The notes: generated by a model not told the origin, from the sequence alone. A stretch of DNA of 64,000 bases from Sinotaia quadrata (GCA_028829895.1 CM054181.1:47942759-48006758), one strand, 5' to 3'. Numbered from the stretch's first letter, positions 48,490-61,052 are shown. Made by a program: numbers and translations.

Positions 48490-48626
48490 ACTACAGCAAG
48501 GACAAGTTAAACTAGACAAACAACAGCAAGGACAAGTTAAACTAGACAAACAACAGCAAGGACAAGTTAAACTAGACAAACAACAGTAAGGACAAGTTAA
48601 ACTAGACAAACAACGGCAAGGACAAC
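48490..48626. repeat. 30-base minisatellite
   Basis: Four to five copies with anchor GGACAAGTTAAACTAGACAA, differing by single bases in the last two. Confidence 0.97.
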
Positions 48627-49599
48627 AATCGATTTCCTTGTTTTAAAGAAGACATGTCATTTGGTGATGAAAAACCAAGAACTATATGGGATGCCTTCCC
48701 TTCCCAAATACCATTCTACGTGGACGAGTACCGTTTTGATGCCCAAGTTATTCTAAGCACCAAGTTTCAGATCCACTTTTTTTCCCAACACTGATTCCGC
48801 CACTTTGCCCGTATGATTCACAAGAAATGTTTTATTTTAACTTTTTGTGCGTTGTAATTGGAAGGATTCCTCCTGAGGAAACATTGTAATTGCAATTATT
48901 ACTTGTGGACAAGTAAATGAGGCGAGAAGAAAAATATTAGTGATGCTTTGCGGGAAATCTGTAAAAGTGCAATTGTACCGAGTACATGTAACTCATAGTT
49001 CTTAATTGATGATATCGACACCTATGTCGACATGAAGAATGATGATGATGATGATGATGATGATACTTTGCTACTTTTAATGTCTTTCCATCAGTACATC
49101 TAGGAGTTACATCAATTATCACCTTCCCTGTTCATTTTTAATTCGCCAATTATAGCGATTTTTTTGTGCAAATGTATTGATACCTAGCAGATCTGGCACA
49201 TTTCATTTTATTGTTACACAATTTTCAGCCATCTGATATATGATGGAGAAGGGTAAAAGTGATTCCAAAACAGATAAGATTTCGCACACATTAACAAATC
49301 ATGCACTATGCACTAGACGCTGTGTGTTTGAGGGTGTTCTAGTAGAAACTGGACTACTGGAACATTAGAAAAACCTCAGAAAATTTGGACTAAAGAGGAA
49401 AATTTACACGCGATGGTTTCTTATTATCGAAAAAAGTGTATATAGTAAAGTGATGCACGATCTTTTGGAAAAACAATATCTAGTTGATATTATCATTGAA
49501 CAACGGCTCCTGGGCTAGAAAAGATCAATCATGCACAATAAGATTCTTAAAATCGTAGAATTAAAAAAATATTGAACAGCAATAAACTAATTTAAAAAT
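48627..49599. other. No gene; (GAT)n
   Basis: Mostly AT-rich unique sequence with a GAT triplet tract at 49041-49064. After 49380 it may be further decayed retroelement, but I cannot point to motifs. Confidence 0.45.
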
Positions 49600-50712
49600 C
49601 TGACTCATGGCCACACTGACGAAATAAATAATGAACTAACTGACGAACAGCAATGCATGTTAGAAGAAAAAATTAAAGATTTTCAAGGACAACAATAAAT
49701 CACATGTAGGAAGAACTCTAACTCAAAGATTACAAAATAACAAAGCTTTAACAACAGCAATTCACAGTGCAAATAAAGTAGTAAGGTACATCTCCATAAA
49801 AGATATTACAGCTGTAACAACAGCAATTCACAATGCAAATAAAGTAGTAATGTACATCTACACAAAAGATATTGCAGAAACCAACAGCAAAAGTAGCTGA
49901 AAAATATATAATACCAGACAAAGTACAAACAAAGAAATCACCAGTACCATATGAAGGCGAAGAAAATAAAATAAAATAGAATATACTAGGAAAGAAATAA
50001 GCCAAATGACAGCAGCAGTACATTTCAATTGAAACCTGAAACAGGCATTAGTAAATAAATACCATTTAATTTATAGAAATATAAAGACCGCAATAGAAGA
50101 TGCCAAACAAAGGCTACAGGGACTTAGTCACCTTTGAATTCTTGAAATAGTCTTCCAGGGTCAGTTTTGAATATTTTGTTTTTTTGGAATTGCTGACTTC
50201 TTGCAGTGTATCTTTTAAACCTCTCCATGGTCAGAATGTGCGACAAATTGGTGACTTATCAACAAAACAATCGACATACCGGTGGTTGAAAGAAGGAGGT
50301 CTGAAAGCAGACAAAAGCAATAATAACAGCAGCACAATATCAAGCATTAAGCAGTAAATCACACACACAAAAAATCATGAACATCTTAAATGCAGTCTAC
50401 ATAAACATGGATGAAACAGCAGAACATATACCCTCTGGATGTTAGATTTTGCCTGGAAAAGAATACACGAAAAGACAACGAAGTAGCAAAAATCCTACAT
50501 AGAAATCTACGTGAGAACTATGGAATAGAAACTCCAGAAAGAGCATGGATGCACCGAACGGAAGTAGTCATCGAAACAAAAGAATCAAAGCATTATGGGA
50601 CTTTGAAAAAAAGACGGATCGAGTGATTTCTGCGTGAAGACTAGGCATTGTAGTTCTCAATAAGTCTAGCAGAACAGCAACAATCATTGATGTTGCTGTT
50701 CCAACGATATAA
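49600..50712 (+). pseudogene. Non-LTR retrotransposon remnant, R4/R2-like
   Basis: Pieces lie in order on the plus strand in shifting frames. Upstream of where the RT core should be: LTDEQQCMLEEKIKDF (49636-49683), a 63-codon frame at 49709-49897 with LTTAIHSANKVVRYI, and KTAIEDAKQRLQGL near 50085-50126. The RT palm itself, with FADD, is missing. The C-terminal part follows: HGQNVRQIGD (50226-50255), WLKEGGLKAD (50283-50312), then after a frame change AIITAAQYQALSSK, a degraded zinc-knuckle region (DETAEHIPSGC), VAKILHRNLRENYGIE, and finally IVVLNKSSRTATIIDVAVP (50647-50703). The last block is like the PD-(D/E)XK nuclease of restriction-like-endonuclease elements; the expected Pro-Asp before IVV reads Leu-Gly here. 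The element is dead. Clade assignment is by recalled pattern. Confidence 0.7.
49749..49880 (+). repeat. 66-base in-frame duplication inside RT remnant
   Basis: Copies start TAACAACAGCAATTCACA at 49749 and 49815. The unit is 22 codons, so the surrounding frame is kept; both copies encode TTAIH(S/N)ANKVV. Confidence 0.93.
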
Positions 50713-50734
50713 ATGTAAAGCAGAAAACCAACAG

Positions 50735-50950
50735 TATACAATGCAGTACCAACGACATAAACTTAAGAAAAAGATACAACTAAAGATTTATATATTAACG
50801 ACATAAAGATAAAGGAAAAGATACAACTAGAGATTTATATATTAATAACATAAAAATAAAGGAAATGATACAAAGAAAGATTTATATATTAACGACATAA
50901 ACATAAAGGAAAAGATACAACTAAAGAGTTATATATTAACGAAATAAATG
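50735..50950. repeat. 47-base minisatellite
   Basis: Four to five copies with anchors AACGACATAAA and GATTTATATATTAA. It begins right after the end of the retroelement remnant. Confidence 0.9.
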
Positions 50951-51065
50951 TAAAGACAAAAGTAAAAAAATGGTATAGGGGAGGCCTTGGGATGGAGCCC
51001 AGATATATTTAGAATACACTACATCACTAACGGAAATGTACTAGATAATACTTCCAGGAAATTGC

Positions 51066-51066
<1 letters not shown>

Positions 51067-51128
<62 letters not shown>
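51067..51128. repeat. (CT)n microsatellite
   Basis: Pure CT tract of about 62 bases. Confidence 0.98.
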
Positions 51129-51130
<2 letters not shown>

Positions 51131-52673
51131 ATCTACATATCTTGTTATTGCACACATTTCTGATCAATATTTCAAGTTTCAAGAATCTTGGCATGACTTC
51201 GAAACCAGCATTCATAATCATCTAAATGACAGCAGAAGTCGCAAGAAAAATCAATGGCAGTAAAAGAGTTAGTAGTATTAGAACTAGTATTGTATTAGAA
51301 GAACTACTAAATTTAGAAGAAGTAGTAGCATTTTTCTTATATAGTAACGTCCCTTTTCTGACAGACTATTTATTATAAACACCGTGAGGTCTTGTGTTAT
51401 CATATCACTTTAATTATTATAGAAAATGTGGCAATGGCGGTGGTAGCATTAGAAAAAAGTAATATTTAAAGAAATTATTATAGTCACTTTTGTCATTATT
51501 AACAAACTATAATTATTATAAAATCAGAGGTTGTAGTGGTGGTGGTGGTGGTTGTAAGAGTAGTATTATTAAAGTAGCAAATGTAGTATGTGTGTTAATA
51601 GTAAAATTTTCTTTATTATAAATTAATGTCACTGATTTTACAGTAAAGCATTATTTTTTATCACTACCGTAGTTGTCTTTTCGTCGCAAATTAAACTCTT
51701 TTTGCTAGGGTTAATATTTTTTCTCTGGGAAGGGAAATATGTCAGATTTATTCAGATGCAACCGCCATCATTTTATCTTTAATAAATATAATATTTCATC
51801 TTTCTATTCATCTTTCTGTTCATTGCTTACACAAGATATTGTTTGCCTGCAAATATATTACGACTATAGCTTGAAATGGCTTTAATTTGTTTCCTGCTTT
51901 GGATGTAACTGTCCTCAACACAGGATTTACGATTCACCACCAATAATTTTAACCCTTTAAATACAGATCGTGTTAGGATGTTTATTGACAAATCATGACA
52001 TTTTGCAGCCGTTAAGAAAGAGCTGGCCTACCTTAAAAGTACAGATTTCTAATATTTAGTCAAATTCACACTGAAATTTGTATGCAAAATATATGCAATC
52101 AAAAATATTTATTTATGGAGAGAAAGAAAAAACCCTGCTGTTTATAGTATTTGGCTGAATGTGATAATGTGTTCTGTCATTCTTAAAGCACCCATAGACA
52201 TTAATTTGTTTTGTTTATAAAAAGACCGTTTTTAAAAAAAATAATTTAAATAAAGCAATTCATGAACAGTTAATAATTATGTTAAACTGATTGCCAAGAC
52301 AGTACCCTCCTTCCAGCACTCCATGAAAGACACCTCCAACCAACATAACTTGCCATACTTTATTTACTTATTCCATCAGCCTAGTTGGTTGACTCCACTA
52401 AGTGGCTTTATGTTGTCCCCAAAGTCACATAAAACATGTGGAAAAGTTTGTGCAGACTTCTACAGGCACACATCAGCTAATGTTTCTTTATGGAAGGGTC
52501 AAGCCTATTTCTAGTCACGCTCCACTAGCATGGCACGTTTTAGAAACAGCAGGGAGTAATTTCCTTCAGGACTCAGTGCATTGCAGTGTGAACACCGTGG
52601 TTTACAACCTTAGGGACTGCAAGCTTCAACTAGACTGCTTATATTTGACGTCAGACACTCTAGGGCTCAAGCA
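51129..52673. other. No gene; CRE palindrome
   Basis: Long AT-rich unique stretch with a GTG triplet run at 51536-51555. The right end (52310-52700) is GC-richer and holds overlapping open frames without domains. TGACGTCA lies at 52646-52653. Confidence 0.45.
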
Positions 52674-52830
52674 CGCACTTCGACCTGTGTCTTTAATGTA
52701 ACACTTCGACCTGTGTAACACTTCGACCTGTCTCTTTAATGTAACACTTCGACCTGTCTCTTTAATGTAACACTTCGACCTGTGTCTTTAATGTAACACT
52801 TCGACCTGTCTCTTTAACGTAACACTTCGA
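52674..52830. repeat. 26-base minisatellite
   Basis: Five to six copies around AACACTTCGACCTGTCTCTT, with one shortened copy near 52700 and TGTGTC variants. Confidence 0.95.
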
Positions 52831-52886
52831 TGGAAAGAACGTCTCGTTAAAAAAATTCGATCGTTAGAACATCTTGTAATAAAAAC

Positions 52887-53003
52887 AGTTCTGTGGTGTC
52901 GTGCTCGAGCTCTGATGTTCCACCACCACACCAGAACACCATTCTGAGTATAGGAGTTAAAATTATGTGGCGTCGTGCTCGAGCTCTGATGTTCCAGCTT
53001 CTC
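52887..53003. repeat. Two-copy 33-base direct repeat
   Basis: GTCGTGCTCGAGCTCTGATG occurs at about 52897 and 52973, separated by unrelated sequence. It includes the palindrome GAGCTC next to CTCGAG. Confidence 0.9.
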
Positions 53004-53199
53004 ACTTATCAGTGAGTGTAGACTGTAGAATCGTTGATCCGCTGGATGCGTTCAACAGGCTTCAGGCCGAGTTTAAAGGAAAACAGCCAGGTATCGTTCA
53101 GCACGAGAATACAATTACGAGAGCTCATTATACGTGTATTTGTTGATTAAATGTTTTTCTTTTAAACATAAGTAAGTAAAACTGAATGCTTCTTACTGG

Positions 53200-53640
53200 T
53201 TATTCTGTTACTGATTTTTTTTCCATTGCCGCTGTTACTATTGCTGTTCTCATTTCTCTCCTCTTTCATTTCTTCTCCTCCTCTGATTCCTCTTGTTCCT
53301 TCTTTATCTTCTTGTCTTCTCCTCCTTCTCCCCATCATCATAATCATCTTCATAAAGAACACCAACAACAGCAGCGAAATCTTCTTTCATTATCATTATA
53401 ATTAGCTTCTTCTATGTCGTCAATTTCCTCGCTTACATTATTATCTCCTTGCTTCTTCTCCCTATCCTCCTCCTCCTCACCACCATCACTACCACCACCA
53501 CCATCAGTATCATCATCATTTTTTATATTCTTCTTTATCATATTCTTTTTCCTCCTTATAATAATCAGTCTTACATATCTTCTTTATTTTTCTTTTCGTC
53601 GTCCCAAAGAGCTTGTACGTTTTGTTCTGTCTACGTTGGG
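53200..53640. other. Long pyrimidine-rich tract
   Basis: The plus strand is strongly C/T-rich with TTC, CTC and CAT-type triplets, for example TTCTCCTCCTCTGATTCC. Such strand asymmetry can form triplex DNA. Open frames here are Ser/Phe- or Glu/Arg-rich low-complexity and are not called. Confidence 0.8.
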
Positions 53641-53939
53641 TCAACACTAGTTTGTGTTTGCAAATGTAGGCACGGCAAAGCTAAGTGGGTAACGGTTGGT
53701 CCAATGTTTTTGTCTATTTCAGTTTCTTTTCAATCATTTTTAATGCACCGATGCACCCAGGCCCTTTAACAGTTTTCTGTCCTCAATTCTTAAGCACGAA
53801 TGAAAAATCTTCCACAAAGTGAGATTTACTTCTTGTGTATTTTATTCTTAATTTTATTTCAGAAATAAATAGCATTCGCTTGTTGGCATATATTAATTGA
53901 AATAATATTATAATAAATATAAATGTATGTATTTCATCA
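53641..53939. other. No gene recognised
   Basis: Unique AT-rich sequence. Confidence 0.5.
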
Positions 53940-54215
53940 TTGCGGCATCATCTAAAGAAGGTCATGTACAAACTATTATTGCTTTTCTTCCTATAACTTC
54001 TTTTCTGTTCTCTGATAAGAATTATCCTGTGATTTATATTGGCACTAACCTGCTGAACTGTGGGTTAGGATATAAGACTGTATAGGAATTGAAATTATTC
54101 GACTGTGTTCGTGGAAATATTGAGGCCAATAATTTGTTCATTTTAGTACTATCTATATGTATATTTGATTGTCGATTTAATAAATTTATTGACCTTCCTA
54201 CACATAATAAATATT
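53940..54215 (+). mobile_element. LTR fragment C (internal part)
   Basis: It matches the middle of copies A and B: TTTCTGTTCTCTGATAAGAA, GTGGAAATATTGA, GTATATTTGATTGTCGATTT and TTATTGACCTTCCTACACAT. Both ends of the LTR are missing. Confidence 0.85.
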
Positions 54216-54878
54216 ATATCATCAGTAATAAGGGCATTATTGATTTTTATAAGTTGTATGTGGTACTTATCGAATAATTATGGATATTGCGTTGACAAAT
54301 ATTTGATGTACATGGATTTAATTTTAGTTCAGGACGAATGTTTTCTTGACTTGTTTGACGTTCACACGATTTAGTTTTGAATATTGTGCTGGCAAGTGTT
54401 TGACATTTGCTAACATAGAACTTACGTCATAATACGTGAGAAGTCGCTCTGACTTGAGAAGAGTGAATAATTTAGAAACGGGATTTGAAATCATAACATA
54501 AGCAGTGTTTCTTTTTCAACTCTTTAATTTTGCAGAAACAAAAGGTATTAATATTTGATAAATTTATTGTGTGAGAGAATGCGAATTATGATAGAGCATT
54601 ATTCATTCAAATTAATTTTTTCAGAGTAGTAACGTGTAACCAGGAGAATTAGTCTTTGGGCACGTTCACAATTAAATAATCATTGCAAGATATTTAATAC
54701 TGCATCCACTGGTTTGCAGGTTTTTTTCTTGTTTTCCTTTGTTCCTTCCTTCTTTGGTCTGGACCAATCAGGGCCTTTTATTCATAATTTTTGGTTGTCG
54801 TGGGGATCCAAGGTAGTAACCTCATTGTCTATTTTATTTCACCAGTGCAGAAAGCAGACAACAGAAGACAACAGGAGA
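54216..54878. other. No gene recognised
   Basis: AT-rich unique sequence. Confidence 0.5.
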
Positions 54879-55072
54879 CAGCATGTAGTAATATTACAGT
54901 ACCATGATGTGGCGGACACAGTCAAGTGGTGTAACATGAGACAACATGTAGTAATGTTACAGTACTATGGTGTGGCGGACACTGGGTCAAGTGGTGTAAC
55001 ATGAGACAACATGTAGTAATGTTACAGTACCATGTTGTGGCGGACACTGAGTCAAGTGGTGTATCAAGAGAT
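54879..55072. repeat. ~64-base repeat, three copies
   Basis: Copies around CATGTAGTAATGTTACAGTA at 54882, 54945 and 55010, also sharing GTGGCGGACAC and GTCAAGTGGTGTA. Confidence 0.95.
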
Positions 55073-55600
55073 AAGTTCCCTCTGTGTTAGCATTGGGAAG
55101 TGTGATGTTTTATAGAACTTTCTTATTGAGGAACACTCACTCTAAAACCTAACTTTAGTAAACGAGAAAGAGACCCTTCTTGAACAGGAAATATTTGATT
55201 AGTAAAATGGACACAGTAAGGGGCAGGCTAAATTCTTCAGGGAGACTTATTATTGATTGTTGAAATTTGTATTTTGAGCCTCTTATTATGTTTTCTTTCA
55301 TAAATCTTTTCATTATTTTTTAATTCACTTTTCATGTCAGTCTTTATCATTTTCACTTTATGTACAATTCATCTTGTACGTATCGTCTTTGTTATTGTTA
55401 TTATTGATGGGTGACCCACTGGGGGGGTGGGGGTGGACCTCAAATGAGTAACTGGGCTAGTGCGTCATTCATAGGCATGGTTGTCTTAGATTTTGAATAA
55501 TTTGGGGGACAACGGACACCGACTAATGTTCTTGAAATTATTGTATTAAATGTCAGCCGCATGAAATGACATCGAATGGCCAACACTCTAGTCTAAAATG
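55073..55600. other. No gene; G-rich run
   Basis: Unique sequence. GGGGGGGTGGGGGTGG at 55421-55436 is a possible quadruplex. Confidence 0.5.
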
Positions 55601-55712
55601 AACTCCCTGCATTAAGTGTCTCAATGTTTAAACTTCGCTGTTCTAGTTGTAACTCCTTGCATTAAGTGTCTCAATGTTTGAACTTCGCTGTTCTAGTTGT
55701 AACTCCTTGCAT
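55601..55712. repeat. 50-base tandem duplication plus partial
   Basis: Copies start at 55601 and 55651 (anchor GCATTAAGTGTCTCAATG) with a short third start at 55701. Confidence 0.97.
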
Positions 55713-56199
55713 TGTTTCAGGAGTCGCGTTCAGTAATCACTCTTCTCTTGCTTCGATGTTATATCAGGGTGTGAAGAGTGTCCGATCCGGAGAGGACAAA
55801 GTTCTGAGCTACATCTGTACTGGAAGTAGTTCGATTGATTGCGTCATATGATTCGAATTCTCTTTGCACACATTTGTCATAATTTTCTAAAGTTTTATTT
55901 TTAAGCTATCGAATTTGTTTGAATGGTGCTCTACCTAATAAAATATGAATCAATAGAGAAAGGAGATAAACTTTAAGTAGAAAGTATTATTTGACTTTAA
56001 AAAAAAACACACATACCAATACCGACATCCAAACAACTATAATGGACGTAGAAGGGTTCACTTCCCTTGGAAAAGCCACGCAGACCAGTACATTCCACAT
56101 CTAAAATTGGATAATTTAAACTTTTTTTTTATCAGTTCGCAGGAATACAAAATATAAAACATGACTATGTCATCGTGTTCTGCAAAGAATGCTTTATGA
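55713..56199. other. No gene recognised
   Basis: Unique sequence; nothing seen. Confidence 0.5.
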
Positions 56200-56395
56200 G
56201 GACAAAATAACAATTTGCATTAAAAACTGCTTCTGCAAAGGATATGTATAAGAAACTAAACAAACCTTCACAATTTCAATTAAAAAGTTGAATCTGCAAA
56301 AATGTATAAAGGATACAAAAGTACAATTTACATTTAAAAGTTGTTTCTGCACGGTACATATAAGAGATACAAAATATAACAATTTACATTAACAG
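56200..56395. repeat. Degenerate ~62-base repeat
   Basis: Three copies share ACAATTT(G/A)CATT, AAAGTTG and TTCTGCA. Confidence 0.8.
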
Positions 56396-57910
56396 TAGAA
56401 GCCTTTAGGGGTTGAATGAGAATCCCAATTAAAACCAATTTGTGGTGGGAACTGTCTTTAAGAATCCGGCAAGTGTGTCTGTGAAGCTTACATCTAAAAA
56501 CGGAGAAGCTGGCCAGGTCTGTCGACAGTCATAGTGAGGGAGGAGTTAAAGAGTAATTAATCTTCTGCCAAGCTAAGCTGAATTCACTGCTGAACCCCAT
56601 TAATTTCTTAGGTTAGCGAAGTGAGAAAATAATTAAGGCAAGTCAAGTTTGATACAAGTCACTGCAGAAATTATACATAAAAAGAAGATTTTTTAAATTT
56701 CTGTTTCGTTTCTTTTTTCTTACTTTTTTCATTTCAAAGAGCTATTTGTAGTTTTCATTCAATTCTGCGCATATTCTGAATTTGGGGTTGGAATGCATTC
56801 CAAGTCTAAAAAATGGAAATAATGCTGAGTATAATTAACTTTAATGATGAAATGACCGAATGATGAGGATAGGGAACTGTAGGAGTGATAAAAACAGTAT
56901 AATCAGCAAGCAAATCGGGGTGGGGGTTGTCCAGAAATCAGTCAAGAACCAAAGTCCGCCCCTCCCCATTCAAACTACTTCCCACCCTCTTATTCTTCTA
57001 CCTTCCTTCCATGGTATCTGATTCTTTCGTTAATCAATTCAAATAATTGACGACGCCATCTTAGGTTAGATGCTTGTCTGAACTAATAATAAAATTAATA
57101 GGAGTATTCGTCCTTGCTTGCGCAACATGCATGTTGTATATTACTGGCAAAGCAAATTATAGCCAGCAACTGATGGTACTATTTCACATGTGTACGAACC
57201 CTAAACATGCACACAAAAAATATTTTAAAAATTAGAAAGCACACATATAAACACACACAGAATATTTTTATAATTGGAAAGCACACATATAAACACAGAA
57301 TGAAGTAAAGGAAGAAAACCTCCACCACTACACCGCCTCCTCCAACCCCCACCCACCACTGCCTCAAATCAAGAAAAACCATCGGAAGAAGAACATCAAC
57401 AATTAATACGCCCCTCCCTCGGCCCTCCCGCCAAGTAAACAAGCCATCTCTCAACTCGGTCTCTTCGTCTTTCACCCGAAACAAAAGAAAAGAAATAAAG
57501 AAACAAAACCCTCTCAACAGTGTCGTGGGGAGCTTTAAAACTTAAAAGCAAAAACTACCACAAGAAGTAACGACCTGACGTATTTAGTAATGAGAAAATA
57601 ATTGACAAAAATGAAGACGTTTCTTGTCGTAGACAAGACGAGAAATGGCAGGACAAAGAGTTGGCATATAATCTGAACGGCTTTTTAAATTTAATTATTT
57701 TTTTTTTAAATTGCTTGATAAACAATCAGGGCGCCATTGCATGTCTGTATACTACTGAGCACTAAGGACACATTGTAATTTTCTGATGGAGATGATAGGA
57801 GAGGTTCGGTCAACAAAAGAGATCTCTCAGAGAACAGAAATAAACAAGATAAGTTTTGAGAGGTCCTGCAAATGGAAATGGTAGATAGGGGCAAAATAAA
57901 ATACAAAAGG
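56396..57910. other. No gene; small duplicate and C-rich patch
   Basis: A two-copy element around GAAAGCACACATATAAACAC lies at 57230-57300. A C-rich patch lies at 57310-57430. The rest is AT-rich unique sequence. Confidence 0.5.

Positions 57911-57982
<72 letters not shown>
57911..57982. repeat. (GT)n microsatellite
   Basis: Pure GT tract. Confidence 0.98.
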
Positions 57983-57985
<3 letters not shown>

Positions 57986-58029
57986 GTATGAATTCTGTCG
58001 CAGGCTATGGTTCAACTGATTATCGGGAG

Positions 58030-58640
58030 AATACACGTCAATAATCACAAGGATTGTTAGAATACACTTTAATGATCTAAATGATTGTCCTTAGAATACA
58101 CAAAGATTGTTAAAATACACGTCACTGATCCAAAGGATATGCTAGGAACATGCACATTGATCCAAAGGATTATGGTCATAATAAAGGTTAATGATCCAAA
58201 GGATTATGGTCGTAATACACGTCACTGGACCAAAGGAGAGTCATTAGAATGCAAATCAATGATCCACTGGATTGTCATTAGAAAATACTTATCAGTAGTA
58301 CAATTGATTATCATTAGAAAACACTTCAATGATACAATTGATTGTCATTAGAAAACACATTAACGATCCTATAGACTGTCAATAGAAAACACATTAGCGA
58401 TCTTATAGACTGTCATTAGAAAACACATTAGTGATCTTATAGACTGTCATTAGAAAACACATTAGTGATCCTATAGACTGTCATTAGAAAACACATTAGT
58501 GATCCTATAGACTGTCATTAGAAAACACATTAGTGATCCTATAGACTGTCATTAGAAAACACATTAGTGATCCTATATTTTCAAGTTAAAATGCACGTGA
58601 ACGTCAACGATTCAAAGGATCATCCCGAGGATTGTGGTTA
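58030..58640. repeat. 34-base minisatellite with decayed flank
   Basis: From 58350 to 58580 seven close copies at 34-base spacing (anchor GACTGTCATTAGAAAACAC). Leftward, from 58030, the same motif is decayed with GATCCAAAGGATT forms. Confidence 0.95.
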
Positions 58641-59274
58641 GAATACACGTCAACATTTTACATTCCTATGCCCCAGGCAAACAATCATCTTCACACGCAC
58701 TCCCAGTCGGCCCCTCAAGAAAATGGCATGCATGGTGTTATCCTTGAAGACCATCTTAGAGGAAGGTTGAAAACGTGCTTGTACTCGTCAAATGGTAATC
58801 TGTGACCAGGGTGTTATTAGCGTTGTCTTGGACGATAGCATTAGAAAGAGGTTGCATTAGGTTTGCCGAAACATAAATAGAAACCAGTATTCATTCTGTG
58901 TCGTTCCTTCCTGTTTTTCTTTTAATGAGTTAAAAAAAGCAACAACTACTTTTATTTTATTTCCTTGTTAATAAAATATTATGAAAATGGACGGTGTCTC
59001 TGTCGTGCCAATTAAACATTCAATGATAATTACGGCTCAGTTTTCAAATAGTTCCTGGAAGTGACGGTTAAAGACTGACGATCTAAGCGTGAAAGGGCTT
59101 GATCTGAATGTTTGAGGGGTGGTACAATATTACTCATTTTATTTGCTAACGAAAATATATAACTGATATAACAAAATTGGATATTAACAGTAAGCAAAAG
59201 TATTGACTCCTAACTTGTAAAACAATAATGGAACTGATAGTTACAATGCTATTTATGTGCTCAATGAGTATTGG
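58641..59274. other. No gene recognised
   Basis: Unique sequence; nothing seen. Confidence 0.5.
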
Positions 59275-59665
59275 GTCAGTATTAGAGTTTTGAATCTATG
59301 TGTTTAAGTACTTCGTCTAATTGTTACAGTTCTAGATCTAAGATTTAAAGGAATACTAGTTCCGATTGTTATAGTACTAAATCTAAGAATAAAAGGAACG
59401 TTAGATACGAATGTTAGTGCTAGATCTATTTTTTTTAAGAAGTCCTGGTTCTGGATGTTACATCTTAAAGTAAGGGAATGCAGGAATTGAATAGTAAAAT
59501 AATAAACAAAGAAATGTTAGGACTGAATGTTAAGGGCTGTTTAATGGATTTAAAGGAATACAGGGACAGAACATTCAAGTACTGGAAATAAATGTTAAAG
59601 GAAACCCGGTGGTTGAATGTTGAGGTGGACATAAGGGTTAAAAGAAAATATAGTCGAGAATGTTC
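59275..59665. repeat. Degenerate ~48-base repeat
   Basis: About seven decayed copies around TTAAAGGAATAC, GAATGTTA and AGATCTA motifs. Confidence 0.65.
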
Positions 59666-60136
59666 AAGAAATGTGCAAGAATTGTTTTTTTTTTTTTAAA
59701 CTCTTATGAATCCATTTTAAACCTTGTAACAAATTAAAACCAAACAATCGAATAAATTCCTATTGCTCCAGGTAAAATGTGTTAACTATATCTTAAATTG
59801 TAATATATAAAATGATATATGTGTACATATATGTTAGTTTCTAAGGGTGTTTAATTACATTGCTGCTAGATGAGCTTTGAGGCAAACATAATTGATAGTT
59901 TTGCTGAAGCGTTAAATTATCTTGACATATAGATCTACAGTACTTGAATAAAAACTCCACTGTACGTCTAGTTATAGCTTTTGATCACTTTCACCCAACA
60001 AAAGCCAATAAGTATATTATTTTTTTAACGATGTTGACTTCGGTCTCGAATATTGACTTCAGAAAACAAAAATTATTTATTTATTGACAGAACACTGCCT
60101 TCTTTCATTCTTGGATTTACTCCAAATCTCTTTACA
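59666..60136. other. No gene recognised
   Basis: AT-rich unique sequence. Confidence 0.5.
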
Positions 60137-60345
60137 AAATAATATATATATATTGAATGATGAAAACTACTCTCAAAAAAACGACACACAAAATAATATG
60201 TATATTGAATGATGAAAACTACTCTTAAAAAAAACGACACACAAAATAATATGTATATTGAATGGTGAAAACTACTCGCAAGAAACGACACACAAAATAA
60301 TACGTATATTGAATGATGAAAACTATTCTCAAGAATAAACACACA
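60137..60345. repeat. ~52-base minisatellite, four copies
   Basis: Copies share AAAATAATATGTATATTGAA and GATGAAAACTACTC, with length changes in an A run before CGACACAC. Confidence 0.95.
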
Positions 60346-60758
60346 CTATGTTTAATATTGATGGCTCACCTACAAAAAATTCACGAACAAGCTGTTTAAT
60401 AATTACTAATCAGTTGTGTATTATATTTTATCTGTATTTTAAAATATTAAAAATGTTTTAGCAAGTACCAAAAATTCCAATGCTAACAATGAATTCATTA
60501 GCAAGGTGTTTATTTAATAAATTTTAAAAAGTGAAATATAACGTTTTATTTATATTTGTGTTACTAAAAATACCCACTCATGTAAACAAATATTCAGGAA
60601 ATGCACATAACAAATGTATTAAACACTAGTGCCCTAATACCTGATACAAGAACGAAGAATTCCACAAAACCCCAACTCAGTGAATTACACTCTAAAATAC
60701 ACTTCCTGCTACATACACTCTAAAATACACTTCTTTGCAATAGTATCAGCGGGCCTGC
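60346..60758. other. No gene recognised
   Basis: AT-rich; ACTCTAAAATACACTTC occurs twice at about 60689 and 60717. Confidence 0.5.
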
Positions 60759-60762
60759 TTAC

Positions 60763-61049
60763 CTCATAAGACAGATACCAACTTTTGGATGATGGGACAT
60801 GTAGTGAATCTTAGACCACCCCCACCTGGTTCCAATACTAATTCCGACATTAATGACCACGTGTGTAGACCGACGTGTGCAGACCGATGTGTACATACTG
60901 CAGCGAGTGGGGGAGGGTGTCCCATTCCATGGACATCTTGACTGATGACTCACTGACTGACCGTGGGTCATAAGCCCATTCTCACCTTGCCTCTTGGTGC
61001 ATCAGAACAAGGACCACACAAACAGTATAAGCACAATGCCCTCAATTCA
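60763..61049 (-). other. Exon-like island with splice signals
   Basis: On the minus strand a T-rich tract ending TTTTGCATGTAAG precedes a 64-base segment (61049 to 60986) that ends GGCAAG followed by GTGAGA, a good acceptor and donor pair. In one frame it reads ELRALCLYCLCGPCSDAPRG. A second donor-like ATGAG/GTAAGC lies at 60763/60762. An open frame across 60971-60759 is Thr/Ser/Cys-rich with no domain. The patch is GC-richer than its flanks. This could be part of an unrecognised host gene on the minus strand, but such signals also arise by chance. Confidence 0.25.
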
Positions 61050-61052
61050 CTT

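Noticed and set aside
52323..52701. Overlapping 63- and 99-codon ORFs
   Set aside because: No domain or splice context; the end runs into a tandem array.
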